Below are positions 23,774 to 32,794 of a stretch of DNA of 64,000 bases, piece after piece. Source of the DNA: Haloactinopolyspora alba (GTDB taxonomy: Bacteria; Actinomycetota; Actinomycetes; Jiangellales; Jiangellaceae); the NCBI RefSeq assembly GCF_003014555.1, contig NZ_PYGE01000009.1, positions 124,001 to 188,000 of the forward strand. Direction: 5' to 3'. The notes under the pieces were generated by a model. It saw only the letters and a list, made by a program, of their open reading frames with translations, searched no databases and was not told where the DNA came from. Position 1 is the stretch's first letter, and each line of letters begins with the position of its first letter. The position numbers were made by a program, and so were the translations under genes.

Positions 23774-25981
23774 TCACCACTGGTCTCTTGATGCGTTCGC
23801 GAGGATGCGTCCTCCGATGTTTCCGCTGATGGCAGCAATGACAACGGCGGCGAGCGTGGCGCTGAGCAGGAAGCCGGTGGGGAGGTCGAAGGCGTTGTTG
23901 GTGATGTGCGGGGCGAGGAGCCATCCGGTGGCGGCGGCGCCGCCGAGGCCGCCGATGGCGACGGGCCAGGTGAGGCGGACGGTGGCGATCGATTCGAAGA
24001 CGTCGTGGCGTCCGACCAACAGCGGGTTGCGCACGAGGCCACGGCTTTCTTCGATGACGACGGCGGCCCAGGTCAGTGCAGCGACGATGAGCAGGGTCAG
24101 CACGCCGGGGACGCCGAAGACGTAGATCCATTGGGACTTGTCCTGTAGGTCGAGCGCACCAATGATGGCGTCGACGCCGATACGTTCCAGGCGGGCATCA
24201 AAGCCGACGGCGCGCTCGAGGTCACGGCCGAGTTCGACGTCGGGCAGATCCGTGCCGTCGTGACTGGCGAGAACGACGGTGGCCATGGACCCAGCCGACG
24301 ATCGCTCGACATTCTCCGGTGGGGTGGGGCGGATGTCGACGCCTGGGGCGTCCCAGGTGAGCACCGCGGCCAGTCTGGGTGGGAGCTCGGCCGGCGTCAG
24401 GGTGGCGTCTGCGCACTCGACACCGAACGCCTGCAGGTCAGCGCATTCTCCCAGCACGACGGACGGATCGTCGCGCTCGACGCTCTCGTGGATGGTGATC
24501 GCAGCAATGCCACGGTCGCTGGCGAACCGGAGCACCTCGCTGATGCGGTCTTCATCGGCTCGCACGTTCAACGCCGAAGTACCGATCTGCTCGGAGGGTC
24601 GGCTCTGCGCCTCGGCGGGGGCAGTGAACAGGGCCAGGACGACAGCGGCGTGGCCGACGACGAGGACCAGTGACGTGATCGTTCCGGTGAGCCGGGCAAT
24701 CGCTCGCGAGCGGTACGCCGTGATCCGCCAGCCCAAGAAGACACCGATGCCGCGACGCTGCAACGTGGGAATTCCACGACGACGCGCGATCAGTTGCAGC
24801 AACGTCGCCAGGGCGGCGGGAAGACAGATCACCGCGAGACCGGCGGCAGTAAGGGTCGACAGCGCCTGAACGACCCGATTGTCGAAGAAGACGATGATCC
24901 ACGGCTGAACCGCCAGGACAACCAGCAAGACGACGGTCCGCCGCCAGGACGGCTTGTCGGCCGGCACCTGCAGCCGGGATGCCTCCAGGTCGTCTTTGCG
25001 ACCGAGCGATCCGGCGGTCATGCGGTTCAGCGCGGCCCCGGAGAGCACGTGAGCGGCGACGATCACGACCGCGAGCAGCCAGGCGACGGGCCGCACCACC
25101 TCGGCCTGCAGGACGAAACCGGTGAACGGCAGCGTCGTGTCTGCCGCGGTGATCCGGGCCAGCACTCCGAGGCACAGGACGAGCGAGACCGAGCCGACGA
25201 GTCGGGTCCGCGGCGCTGCGATCCGGGCTCGGGCCCATCGGTCGGCGCCGAGGCGCACGAGCAGGCGGTGCCGGCGCCGGGTCTCGTCGTCGGCCACCCG
25301 CGCGGCCGAGGTGAGCGCGATCAGCCCCGGCAGGACGCACAAGAAGCCAGCCATCGCCCAGAACTCCTGCACGTCCCGGTCGTAGAGGTCTTCCCCCAGG
25401 CGCTGATAGACGGGGCTGCTGTCAGTCACACCAATGGTGCTGATCTGCCTTAGGCCGTGGTCAGCCTGAGCGTCGGTGCCGACGTAGGCGAACAACTCGG
25501 TGGCCGACACGAGACCGTCCTGACCGATCAGCCCGATGTCCTTGCCGAACCGGTCCGGCACCCCGTGCTCGGCGAGCAGATCACGCAAGGCCGGGCTGAC
25601 CAGCGCCTCGCCCGGCTCCGGAAGTGCCGACACCCCCGGCGGCAGCGGCGGGTCAGCCCCGGTCTGCTGGAGGAAGACCACCGGCACTTGCTCGAAACCG
25701 ACGGAGAGCCCATCAATGCCCCACAACAGTGGCGTCACCGTGCCGGCGCCAGAGTCCGTGACCGGCGCTCGTGCGCGGCCGACGTCTTCGCGGTGGTCAT
25801 AGACCGCACTGGCGAGCACAGCGGCCGCTGCGCCCAGCGAGATCGTGACAAACGCCAGCAACGCCAGGACCGCGCCGAACCCGTTGACCCCGCGCAGCGA
25901 TGTGCTGCGCCGGCCGATCCTCGCCAGGTTTCGCCGCAGTTGGCGTGGCGACGCAGCCTGGTGTCGTGTGCGAGCCGTCAC
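23774..25981 (-). CDS. FtsX/MacB-type ABC transporter permease
   Basis: GTG at 25981 overlaps the ATPase stop by four bases (GTGA). The 735-residue protein has a first membrane segment (VLALLAFVTISLGAAAAVLASAVY), a roughly 150-residue outer domain, a group of segments in the middle (WAMAGFLCVLPGLIALTSAARVAD, LVGSVSLVLCLGVLA, WLLAVVIVAAHVLSGAAL), then further pairs and a second outer domain before the last three segments. This two-domain layout suits single-chain FtsX permeases of exporters for peptides, lipids or antibiotics. The substrate is unknown. A final SRDQW tail ends in the accessory patch. Confidence 0.82.
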   Translation of the reverse strand: MTARTRHQAASPRQLRRNLARIGRRSTSLRGVNGFGAVLALLAFVTISLGAAAAVLASAVYDHREDVGRARAPVTDSGAGTVTPLLWGIDGLSVGFEQVPVVFLQQTGADPPLPPGVSALPEPGEALVSPALRDLLAEHGVPDRFGKDIGLIGQDGLVSATELFAYVGTDAQADHGLRQISTIGVTDSSPVYQRLGEDLYDRDVQEFWAMAGFLCVLPGLIALTSAARVADDETRRRHRLLVRLGADRWARARIAAPRTRLVGSVSLVLCLGVLARITAADTTLPFTGFVLQAEVVRPVAWLLAVVIVAAHVLSGAALNRMTAGSLGRKDDLEASRLQVPADKPSWRRTVVLLVVLAVQPWIIVFFDNRVVQALSTLTAAGLAVICLPAALATLLQLIARRRGIPTLQRRGIGVFLGWRITAYRSRAIARLTGTITSLVLVVGHAAVVLALFTAPAEAQSRPSEQIGTSALNVRADEDRISEVLRFASDRGIAAITIHESVERDDPSVVLGECADLQAFGVECADATLTPAELPPRLAAVLTWDAPGVDIRPTPPENVERSSAGSMATVVLASHDGTDLPDVELGRDLERAVGFDARLERIGVDAIIGALDLQDKSQWIYVFGVPGVLTLLIVAALTWAAVVIEESRGLVRNPLLVGRHDVFESIATVRLTWPVAIGGLGGAAATGWLLAPHITNNAFDLPTGFLLSATLAAVVIAAISGNIGGRILANASRDQW

Positions 25982-26661
25982 GTCGCGTCGACCGATCGCA
26001 CCGTGGCCAGTTCGATGGTCCGGTCCGCTGAGGCGGCGACCTGCTCATCGTGGGTGACGATCACTGCGGCCATCTGTTCGGAGCGGATCTTGGCGAACAT
26101 CACCTCGAGGACTTCGTCGCGTGTCGCCCGGTCCAGCGCCCCGGTCGGCTCGTCAGCCAGCAGTAACGATGGCCGGGTGATCAACGCACGCGCCAGCGCC
26201 AGCCGCTGGGCCTCGCCACCGGACAAGTAGGCAGTGTCGGCAGCGGTCCGGACGCCGAGGTCCGCGATCAGCCACTCGGCATCCGCACGCACGCCATCCG
26301 GGTCACCACCTTTGAGCAGTCCCGGCAGCATGACGTTCTCCACGGGGCTCAGCTCAGGTAACAGATCGGCGTGCTGGAAGACGAAACCGATCGAGTCCAG
26401 CCGCACCTGCGCCCGTTGGGTGGAACTCATCTCGGTCAGCTCACGGTCAAGCAACCGAACCGATCCCGACGTCGGGATCCGCAGACCTGCCAGGCACGCC
26501 AAGAAGGTCGTCTTTCCGGACCCCGACGGGCCGAGTACCGCGACCGCCTCATCGGCACCGATGGTGAGGTCAGTCTGGGCGAGAAGCTGACGATCGCCCA
26601 GACTGACCTGCACCGACGAGGCCGTCAGCAACGCCGGTCGCTCTTCGACGGACTCAGACAA
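25978..26661 (-). CDS. ABC transporter ATP-binding protein (LolD/MacB type)
   Basis: The 227-residue protein has Walker A GPSGSGKTT (about residues 39-47), the Q-loop FVFQHADLLPELSPVENVMLP, signature LSGGEAQRLALARAL, Walker B LLLADEPTGALD and the switch histidine in VIVTHDEQVA. EPTGALD and the 'ENVMLP' stretch are typical of ATPases that pair with FtsX-like permeases. It sits between a four-TM protein (45 bases upstream) and the permease, so it is the middle gene of an export operon. A 39-bp part of this gene (26528-26566) recurs at 22987. Confidence 0.92.
   Translation of the reverse strand: MSESVEERPALLTASSVQVSLGDRQLLAQTDLTIGADEAVAVLGPSGSGKTTFLACLAGLRIPTSGSVRLLDRELTEMSSTQRAQVRLDSIGFVFQHADLLPELSPVENVMLPGLLKGGDPDGVRADAEWLIADLGVRTAADTAYLSGGEAQRLALARALITRPSLLLADEPTGALDRATRDEVLEVMFAKIRSEQMAAVIVTHDEQVAASADRTIELATVRSVDAT
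26528..26566 (+). repeat. 39-bp exact direct repeat, copy B (inside ATPase gene)
   Basis: This copy codes on the minus strand for T-I-G-A-D-E-A-V-A-V-L-G-P, immediately before the Walker A loop, so it is most likely the source copy. The other copy is at 22987-23025. Confidence 0.85.
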
Positions 26662-26705
26662 AAGGCCTCCGCCAAACAGGTTCGGTGACTAGCGGTAGAG
26701 TGCGG

Positions 26706-27140
26706 TCACAGCTCCTCACCGTGCACCCAGACAGCCCCCCAGCCCGCGAGTGCGCCCACAACGCTGGCCAGCACAATGAGGGCGAGCAGCGGCGGGGAGA
26801 ATACTCCAACAAGTATGCCGATGGCGATGCCGACACGGGCGAACGTGGCCCCATAGCTCCGGTGGCGCTTGGCGGCACGCTGACGAGCGTGGAGCAGCGA
26901 TGCAACGACACTAGACACGACAGACCAGCCGAACGCCAACAAGCCGATCAATAGGACAAATCCGGGGAAAGAATTCCAGAACCCGGAATAGAAGTGCATG
27001 TCCGCCAGCCACGCGTACCCGGCGGCTGCGAGCGCAACGCCGAACGTTGCGCCCAAGGCCGCGAGGACCACGGAAAATCGCATGTATTGAGTCTGGTCCA
27101 CACCCAACTCCACCTCGGTATCGCCTTTAGACCCCGCCAC
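26706..27140 (-). CDS. Four-TM membrane protein upstream of the ABC exporter
   Basis: The 144-residue protein begins with a polar stretch (AGSKGDTEVELGVDQTQYMRF). Four hydrophobic segments follow: SVVLAALGATFGVALAAAGYAWLA, FPGFVLLIGLLAFGWSVVSSVVASLL, ARVGIAIGILVGVFSPPL and LALIVLASVVGALAGWGAVWV. No family is recognised. An internal Met (residue 20) is an alternative start. The ATPase gene starts 45 bases after its stop on the same strand, so it may be an accessory subunit of that exporter. Confidence 0.65.
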   Translation of the reverse strand: MAGSKGDTEVELGVDQTQYMRFSVVLAALGATFGVALAAAGYAWLADMHFYSGFWNSFPGFVLLIGLLAFGWSVVSSVVASLLHARQRAAKRHRSYGATFARVGIAIGILVGVFSPPLLALIVLASVVGALAGWGAVWVHGEEL

Positions 27141-27167
27141 CGAAGGGTGACGGGTCGTCGTGCGTCG

Positions 27168-28049
27168 CTACAGGTGCCGGAGCAGGGCCTGTTTGGCCTC
27201 CGCGAACTCGCTGTCCGTCAGGATGCCGTCTCGGTGCAGCTCGCCGAGTTCCCGTAGGCGTCTCAGGACCGTTTCCTGGTCGGGTGGGGTGTCCGTGGTG
27301 CCTGGGTGCTCGGTTCCGGTAGTGCCGGGAGAAACGGCCGTGTCGGTCACGGCGGCGGGATGGGGCAGCCGAGCGACCACGGCAGCCGCCAACAGGGAGA
27401 TCGTGCCACCTTCGCGTCGCATGCCCCACGTGACGCAGTTCGGGTCGTGCTTGGGCAGCAGGGCCGAAGCGCCGCTGACTCGGAACCGGAGGAACCCGTT
27501 GGTGAATCCGATGATCGGTGTCCACTCGACGCCGTGGACGTCGTCCAGGGTGAACTCGCGTGCGCCGCTGGCCTTTTTCACCTGTTCGGCCCAGTCGGTC
27601 CACTCGATCCGGATCCGCGATCCGTCGAACGAGACCGTGCCGTCGCCGGCGCTGGCGGTGATCGGCACGGCGGGCGAACCCAGCAGGTAGCCGTCGGCGG
27701 CGCCGGGAGGGATCTGCTCGATGGTCAGCGCATTGCGCACCTCGTCGACGAGGTACTCGGCCACGCCCGTGGAGTCCTTGTCGACGCGCAGTCGGTACGG
27801 ATCGGCGTCGTCGGCGAGCTTCCCGCTGGTGACCTGCAGGAACGGGTCAGCCCTCTCGCGGAGCCGCAGGCGCAACTGACCACCCTTGCGGCGCGGTTCG
27901 TAGGCGATACCGGAAATGGCGGCCAACGGGATCACGCGCTCACCGAGGGCCTGGCGCAGCGCGTGGACACGGCGATCTCCGCTCGGAACGACGCGCAGCG
28001 TGTCGCCGTCGAACGTCCACGTGCCGTCCTGCACCACTACCTCGGCCAT
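27168..28049 (-). CDS. DUF4429 protein with C-terminal SHOCT motif
   Basis: ATG 28049 is preferred to much longer in-frame starts, whose extra sequence is low-complexity Gly/Asp and antisense to the GH76 signal region. The 293-residue product starts AEVVVQDGTWTFDGDTLRVV, contains two similar beta-rich DUF4429 units (GISGIAYEPRRKGGQLRLRL-like and VHGVEWTPIIGFTNGFLRFRV), a Thr/Pro linker and a C-terminal SHOCT motif (VLRRLRELGELHRDGILTDSEFAEAKQALL). DUF4429 resembles lipid-binding PH-like folds; the function is not known. It is divergent from the GH76 gene. Confidence 0.85.
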   Translation of the reverse strand: MAEVVVQDGTWTFDGDTLRVVPSGDRRVHALRQALGERVIPLAAISGIAYEPRRKGGQLRLRLRERADPFLQVTSGKLADDADPYRLRVDKDSTGVAEYLVDEVRNALTIEQIPPGAADGYLLGSPAVPITASAGDGTVSFDGSRIRIEWTDWAEQVKKASGAREFTLDDVHGVEWTPIIGFTNGFLRFRVSGASALLPKHDPNCVTWGMRREGGTISLLAAAVVARLPHPAAVTDTAVSPGTTGTEHPGTTDTPPDQETVLRRLRELGELHRDGILTDSEFAEAKQALLRHL

Positions 28050-28221
28050 CCCCGTGATCGTAGTGGGTCCGTGCGCGCCCGAGGCGGGGCCGCTGCCCTC
28101 GGCGCCGGACGGGCGACGCCACGATGCCGTCGGCGACGCGACCGTGAGGATTCCGGCAGATCGCGAGTCCGTGTAGGGTGCCGAGCACGCCAGCGGGGGA
28201 GACGGTCGGCTGGAAGCAGAG

Positions 28222-29805
28222 GTGTGCACCGTGACGTCGCCCTTCCTCGAGACTGACACCACCACCGGCTCGACACCGCGACGACGAGGTCTGGCCGGTG
28301 TCGCCTTGGCCGCTGTCCTGATCGGGCCGGGTGCCGCGGTTCTGTCGTCCGAACCGGCAGCGGCGGCGTCGCCGTCTCCTGTCACTCCCTCGCCGTCCCC
28401 GGCCACCCCGCCGCCATCGCCTGCGGTGTCGTCCGAATCCGCGGTGAACGACACCATCTGCAACCGCTACTGTGACGGCCGCGACCCGGCTCTCGCCGCC
28501 GACGACCGGGTCGCGGTCACGGCGCCGCTCTCGGGTCGCACACTTCAGCTGCATCTCAGTGACTCCGGCCCCATGGGGTGGGCCGCGATCGAGAACACGC
28601 AACCGGGAGACGAGGTCTGGCTGGACAGGTCCTTCGACGGCGGCGCCACCTGGGATTCGGGGAGCAGGCTCGGCGCGACCACGGCCCCGGAGGGCGTGGG
28701 CGCCTGGCGCACTCTGATGTACAACAACGACGACTGGGCAGATCGTGGTGTCGGTGCGCTACGCGCATGCGGACGTGCCGTCGACACCGGCGCGATCGCG
28801 TGCACCGAGTGGGCGCGGACGCGCTGGAACGCGTCAAACCGGGCCGAAGCCGCCGCAACCGCGATGATGGCGCTGTACGACACGGCGAACGGCACCTTCC
28901 GCGGCGCGGGCTGGTGGGGGTCCGCGGTCGCGCTGTCCGGGGTCATCCGCAACATCGAGGTCACGGAGATGGCGAGCTACGAATACGCCGTCTCCACGAC
29001 GTACGACCAGAACGTCGGCGAGCGCCGCGGGCACTTCCGCAACGAGTTCTCGGACGACACCGGCTGGTGGGCGATGGCGTGGCTCGACGCCTACGACCTC
29101 ACCGGCGAGCGCCGCTATCTCGTCACCGCGCGCCGGGCGGCCGACCACATGCACACCTTCCGGACTCCGGCGTGTGGTGGTGGAATCCGGTGGAAGGAGG
29201 GGGAGCCCTACAAGGCGGCGATTTCGAACGCGCTGTACGTCCAGGTCAACGCCGCTGTCGCCAACCGCACCGGGGACGCGGCCTATGCGGATCGCGCTGT
29301 TGCCGGCTGGTCGTGGATCCGGAACAGCGGTCTCGTCGGCGCGGACGGTCTGGTGCGCGACGGCGTCGGGGCCGATTGCACGGCGGGCGGTACGATCCAT
29401 ACCTACAACCAGGGCGTACTGATGTCCGGCCTGGTCGAGTTGTCCCGGGCGACCGGGGACGGCAATCTGCTCCAGCGGGCTCGCGAACTCGCCGACGCCG
29501 CCACCCGTCCGGGGTCGTATCTCACCGACGACGACGGCATCGTGCACGACCCGGCCGAAGGCTGGGACGACTGCTCCGACGACGGCGCGTACTTCAAGGC
29601 CGCGTTCGCGCGAGGGCTCGACGAGCTCGGCGACGAAGTGGCCGGCGATCCCTACGCGGACTACCTCTCCCGGCAGGCGGACAGCGCGTACACCACCTCG
29701 CGGAACGCGTTCGACCAGTACTCGCTGTCCTGGTCCGAGTGGACGAAGCCGCAGGGGCCGGGCTGTCAGGCCAGCGCACTGGCGCTGATGAACGCTGCTC
29801 ACTAG
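28222..29805 (+). CDS. Secreted GH76-family glycosidase (alpha-1,6-mannanase-like)
   Basis: The 527-residue protein starts at GTG 28222 (GTG 28231 possible). It has a Tat-like RRRG followed by a hydrophobic export segment (LAGVALAAVLIGPGAAVL) and a Ser/Pro linker. The catalytic region begins near residue 190 (NRAEAAATAMMALYDTANGTF) and includes the GH76 acid pair in EFSDDTGWWAMAWLDAY, then WKEGEPYKAAISNALYVQVNAAV and TYNQGVLMSGLVELSRATGD. GH76 enzymes cut alpha-1,6-mannan chains, as in mannan-type polymers of cell walls. The N-terminal part before the catalytic domain is longer than usual and has four cysteines near CNRYC and CGRAVD..CTEW. Confidence 0.88.
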   Translation: MCTVTSPFLETDTTTGSTPRRRGLAGVALAAVLIGPGAAVLSSEPAAAASPSPVTPSPSPATPPPSPAVSSESAVNDTICNRYCDGRDPALAADDRVAVTAPLSGRTLQLHLSDSGPMGWAAIENTQPGDEVWLDRSFDGGATWDSGSRLGATTAPEGVGAWRTLMYNNDDWADRGVGALRACGRAVDTGAIACTEWARTRWNASNRAEAAATAMMALYDTANGTFRGAGWWGSAVALSGVIRNIEVTEMASYEYAVSTTYDQNVGERRGHFRNEFSDDTGWWAMAWLDAYDLTGERRYLVTARRAADHMHTFRTPACGGGIRWKEGEPYKAAISNALYVQVNAAVANRTGDAAYADRAVAGWSWIRNSGLVGADGLVRDGVGADCTAGGTIHTYNQGVLMSGLVELSRATGDGNLLQRARELADAATRPGSYLTDDDGIVHDPAEGWDDCSDDGAYFKAAFARGLDELGDEVAGDPYADYLSRQADSAYTTSRNAFDQYSLSWSEWTKPQGPGCQASALALMNAAH

Positions 29806-29923
29806 CCGGTCGGCGTGGGAGGGTCTGGCAGTACCGGCCTCGTCGGTCACTCCCCACGGGTGGCCGCAGTGCGGTTCCATGAGGCGCGAAGTAGCGATCG
29901 ACCGAGCAGAAAGAGAATCACCG

Positions 29924-30961
29924 ATGCGAGCAACACTGATGTACGGCGCCGGCGACGTGCGCGTCGAGAACGTCCCTGATGCGGCCGTCCAGCACCCCAC
30001 CGACGCGGTCGTCCGAGTCGTCCGGACGTGCGTGTGCGGGTCGGACCTGCACCCGTACCGCAGCATGCCGGCCGGTTCGGGCCCGGCACCGATGGGCCAC
30101 GAGTTCGTCGGCGTCGTGGAGGAGACCGGCTCGGACGTCTCCACCGTCAAAAGGGGTGACTTCGTCGTATCACCGTTCGCGTTCAGCGACAACACCTGCG
30201 CCTTCTGCGGCGACGGCTTCCACACGGCGTGCGTCAACGGCGGCTTCTACGGCGCCGGCGGCGTGGGCGGCGCCCAGGCCGAGGCGATCCGCGTCCCGCA
30301 GGCCGACGGCACACTGGTCACGGCCCCGGTGGACGAGAACTCCGAGCTGCTCGACTCGCTGCTGGCGATCACCGACGTCTACCTGACCGGCTACCACGCC
30401 GCCGTCATGGGCAAGGTCGACGAACGCACCACGGTCACTGTCATCGGTGACGGCGCCGTGGGCGTGTCCGCCGTGCTCGCGGCGAAGCAGCTCGGCGCGT
30501 CCCGGATCATCCTGATGGGCCGCCATTCCGGCCGCACCGACCTCGGCCGCGAGTTCGGCGCCACCGACGTCGTCGCCGAGCGTGGCGCGGAGGGTGTCGC
30601 GAAGGTCCGCGAACTCACCGGCGGCGAGGGAAGCCACGTCGTGCTCGAGGCCGTCGGATACCTGCCCGCCTACGAGCAGGCCTACGGCGTCGTGCGGCCC
30701 GGCGGTGTCATCAGCCGCGTCGGCGTGCCTCAGTACGACGAGGCCCCCGTGGGGTTCGGGTCCCTGTTCGGCAAGAACGTGACGCTGAACGGTGGTCCGG
30801 CTCCGGTCCGGGCCTACATCGAGCAGGGTCTCGCCGACGTTCTCGAGGGCCGGATCGAGCCGGGACGGGTGTTCGACCGCGTCGTCGACCTGGACGATGC
30901 GGCCGAGGCCTACCGCGCCATGGACGCCCGGGAGTCGCTCAAGGTCGCCGTGACGCCCTGA
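29924..30961 (+). CDS. Zinc-dependent alcohol dehydrogenase (MDR family)
   Basis: ATG 29924 follows AGAAAGAG. The 345-residue protein begins RATLMYGAGDVRVENVPD. It has the catalytic zinc cysteine in RTCVCGSDLHPYR, GHEFVGVVEETG, a loop with only part of the structural-zinc cysteines (TCAFCGDGFHTAC), and a Rossmann glycine motif TVIGDGAVGVSAVLAAKQLGA. It would oxidise an alcohol or reduce an aldehyde with NAD(P). The HxlR regulator follows 122 bases downstream on the same strand and has its own operator, so the pair may form a redox- or aldehyde-response unit. Confidence 0.9.
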   Translation: MRATLMYGAGDVRVENVPDAAVQHPTDAVVRVVRTCVCGSDLHPYRSMPAGSGPAPMGHEFVGVVEETGSDVSTVKRGDFVVSPFAFSDNTCAFCGDGFHTACVNGGFYGAGGVGGAQAEAIRVPQADGTLVTAPVDENSELLDSLLAITDVYLTGYHAAVMGKVDERTTVTVIGDGAVGVSAVLAAKQLGASRIILMGRHSGRTDLGREFGATDVVAERGAEGVAKVRELTGGEGSHVVLEAVGYLPAYEQAYGVVRPGGVISRVGVPQYDEAPVGFGSLFGKNVTLNGGPAPVRAYIEQGLADVLEGRIEPGRVFDRVVDLDDAAEAYRAMDARESLKVAVTP

Positions 30962-31045
30962 TCGGCTCGGGCGCATCGTCGCGGACGTGGTCGACACCGG
31001 CGACCGGTTCCCTCACCTTCCCCGGGGAGGGGTGCAGCGGTTACC

Positions 31046-31065
31046 GTAGGTGACCAAACACCTAC
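31046..31065. promoter_or_regulatory. Likely HxlR operator
   Basis: GTAGGTG (31046-31052) and CACCTAC (31059-31065) form a perfect inverted repeat with a 6-base spacer, 18 bases before the HxlR start codon. The spot and form fit autoregulation by an HxlR dimer. Confidence 0.65.
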
Positions 31066-31083
31066 TCGGAGAGAAGGCAGGTT

Positions 31084-31503
31084 GTGGTGACCGCATCCGT
31101 CGACCAGCCGGCTGCCGTACGCTTGAGCATCCCGGAACCGGGTGATCCCTACGCGGCAGCGTGCCCGAGCCGCCGGGTCCTGGACCTCATCGGCGACAAG
31201 TGGACCGTGCTCGTGGTCGGGATCCTGGCGGAGGGGACGGCGCGGTTCTCCGAGCTGCGCCGCCGCATCGACGGCATCAGCCAGAAGATGCTGACCCAGA
31301 CGCTGCGCATGCTCGAGCGTGACGGGCTCGTGCACCGGACGGTTCACGCCGAGGTCCCGGTCCGCGTGGAGTACTCACTCACCGAGGCAGGGCGCACCCT
31401 CGTCGTCCCGCTCAAGGCGCTGCAGGAGTGGGCGGTCCAGCACTTCGGGGACGTCCTGACCGCACAGGCCGAGCACGACGCCCGTTCGGCGCAAGACGAA
31501 TAG
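31084..31503 (+). CDS. HxlR-family transcriptional regulator
   Basis: GTG 31084 follows GGAGAGAAGGCAGG (GTG 31087 is the next codon). The 139-residue protein has the family core: CPSRRVLDLIGDKWTVLVVGILAEGTARFSELRRRIDGISQKMLTQTLRMLERDGLVHRTVHAEVPVRVEYSLTEAGRTL. The conserved cysteine near the start of the winged helix (C28 in AAACPS) is the thiol used by some HxlR members to sense quinones or aldehydes. It probably binds the palindrome just upstream and may control the dehydrogenase gene before it. Confidence 0.93.
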   Translation: MVTASVDQPAAVRLSIPEPGDPYAAACPSRRVLDLIGDKWTVLVVGILAEGTARFSELRRRIDGISQKMLTQTLRMLERDGLVHRTVHAEVPVRVEYSLTEAGRTLVVPLKALQEWAVQHFGDVLTAQAEHDARSAQDE

Positions 31504-31576
31504 CCCGGGAGCCCGGGCGCTCACGGGTACTGGCAGTGCCTCCCACCCGGCCGTGCACAGACCTACGGTGGTCGGT

Positions 31577-32482
31577 ATGGGCCGGATCGACCACCGCACC
31601 GAGGTACGCGAGTTCCTCAGCTCGCGGCGGGCACGCATCACGCCGGAGCAGGCCGGGCTGCCCGCGTACGGCGGCAACCGCCGCGTCACCGGGCTGCGCC
31701 GGGAGGAGGTCGCGATGCTCGCCGGCGTCTCCGTCGACTACTACGTCCGGATGGAACGCGGAAACCTCGCCGGTGCCTCGGACGGCGTCCTCGATGCCCT
31801 CGCCACCGCGTTGCAGCTCGACGACGCCGAGCGCGAGCACCTGTTCGCGCTGTCCCGGTCTGCGGGCCAGGCCGGGCCTCGCAAGCGCGCTGCACCGCCG
31901 AGCACCGTGCGTCCGGCGGTGCAGCAGGTGCTCGACGCGATCACCGAAGCGCCCGCGTGGGTGCGCAACGGCCGCCACGACATCGTCGCGACGAACCGCC
32001 TGGGCAGAGCCCTCTACGCGCCGGTGTTCGCCTACCCGCGCCGCCCGGTGAACGCCACCCGGTTCGTCTACCTGGACCCGGCCGCCCGCGAGTTCTTCGT
32101 CGACTGGGAGCGGGTCGCCAACGACGCCGCGGCCATGTTGCGCCTCGAGGCGGGCCGCAACCCGCACGACCAAGCGCTGATCGAGTTGGTCGGCGAGCTG
32201 TGCACGCAGAGCGACGTGTTCCGGCAGCGCTGGGCCTCGCACGACGTGCAGTACCACCGCAGCGGACAGAAGCGGCTCCGGCACCCGGCGGTCGGCCAGC
32301 TGGACCTGAGTTACGAGTCCATGGAGCTGCCGTCGGAGCCCGGCCTCGTGCTCAACGTCTACACCGCCGCGGCCGGTTCACCGACCGCGGACGGGCTCAA
32401 GCTGCTCGCATCGTGGGCCGCGACTCAGGGGTCCGCCGGTCTCGGCGCGCAACCAGAAGCGGCGGAGGAGCGCCACGGCTGA
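31577..32482 (+). CDS. XRE-family regulator with MmyB-like ligand domain
   Basis: ATG 31577 is used; the upstream GTG at 31553 adds a less conserved tail. The 301-residue product has an N-terminal HTH (EFLSSRRARITPEQAGLPAYGGNRRVTGLRREEVAMLAGVSVDYYVRMERGNL) and a C-terminal MmyB-like domain (VRPAVQQVLDAITEAPAWVRNGRHDIVATNRLGRALYAPVF...RFVYLDPAAREFFVDWERVANDAAAMLRLEAG), which binds fatty-acid-like ligands in the one known structure. Such regulators are common in actinobacteria and often sit next to a dehydrogenase they repress. Here the nearest is the one at 29924. Confidence 0.92.
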   Translation: MGRIDHRTEVREFLSSRRARITPEQAGLPAYGGNRRVTGLRREEVAMLAGVSVDYYVRMERGNLAGASDGVLDALATALQLDDAEREHLFALSRSAGQAGPRKRAAPPSTVRPAVQQVLDAITEAPAWVRNGRHDIVATNRLGRALYAPVFAYPRRPVNATRFVYLDPAAREFFVDWERVANDAAAMLRLEAGRNPHDQALIELVGELCTQSDVFRQRWASHDVQYHRSGQKRLRHPAVGQLDLSYESMELPSEPGLVLNVYTAAAGSPTADGLKLLASWAATQGSAGLGAQPEAAEERHG

Positions 32483-32500
32483 CGACGGCCGCCGTGGGTC

Positions 32501-32794
32501 TCAGTCGAGCTTCACGTAGTCGAGCTCCAGGAACTCCTCGACCTCCACCAGCCACCGCTCGGCCACGAACGCCGTGTGCACGGGGTGCTCGTTGTAGCTG
32601 GTGTAGGTCTGCTGGTCGGCGAACTCCATCGAGAATCCGAAGTCGAACCCGTTCTTGTCACTGGTCTGGCGCAGCTGTTCGAAGCGCTGCACGCCCGGGA
32701 TGTCCGCGAGTGCGAGCGCCGCGTTCAGGAACTCTCGCTCCTGCTCGGAACCGGCGGCGTGGTGCAGGCGGAAGGCGACGGTGTGACGGATCAT
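32501..32794 (-). CDS. Dabb (stress-responsive A/B barrel) protein
   Basis: The 97-residue protein reads IRHTVAFRLHHAAGSEQEREFLNAALALADIPGVQRFEQLRQTSDKNGFDFGFSMEFADQQTYTSYNEHPVHTAFV. These are the Dabb hallmarks: the opening V-x-F-r/k-l strand, the 'IPGV' turn and the 'Y-x-x-H-p-x-H' motif. Dimers of this fold serve as stress proteins or cyclases; no specific role can be given. It is a single gene convergent with the XRE regulator. Confidence 0.9.
   Translation of the reverse strand: MIRHTVAFRLHHAAGSEQEREFLNAALALADIPGVQRFEQLRQTSDKNGFDFGFSMEFADQQTYTSYNEHPVHTAFVAERWLVEVEEFLELDYVKLD

Noticed and set aside
31012-31036. CTCACCT...GGGGTG before the HxlR gene as a further regulon dyad
   Set aside because: The spacer is about 10 bases rather than 5; it is a G/C run around CCCCGGGG and does not fit the motif.
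31130-31150. GGGTGA half-site in the HxlR gene
   Set aside because: The partner half-site is absent and the sequence is explained by codons.
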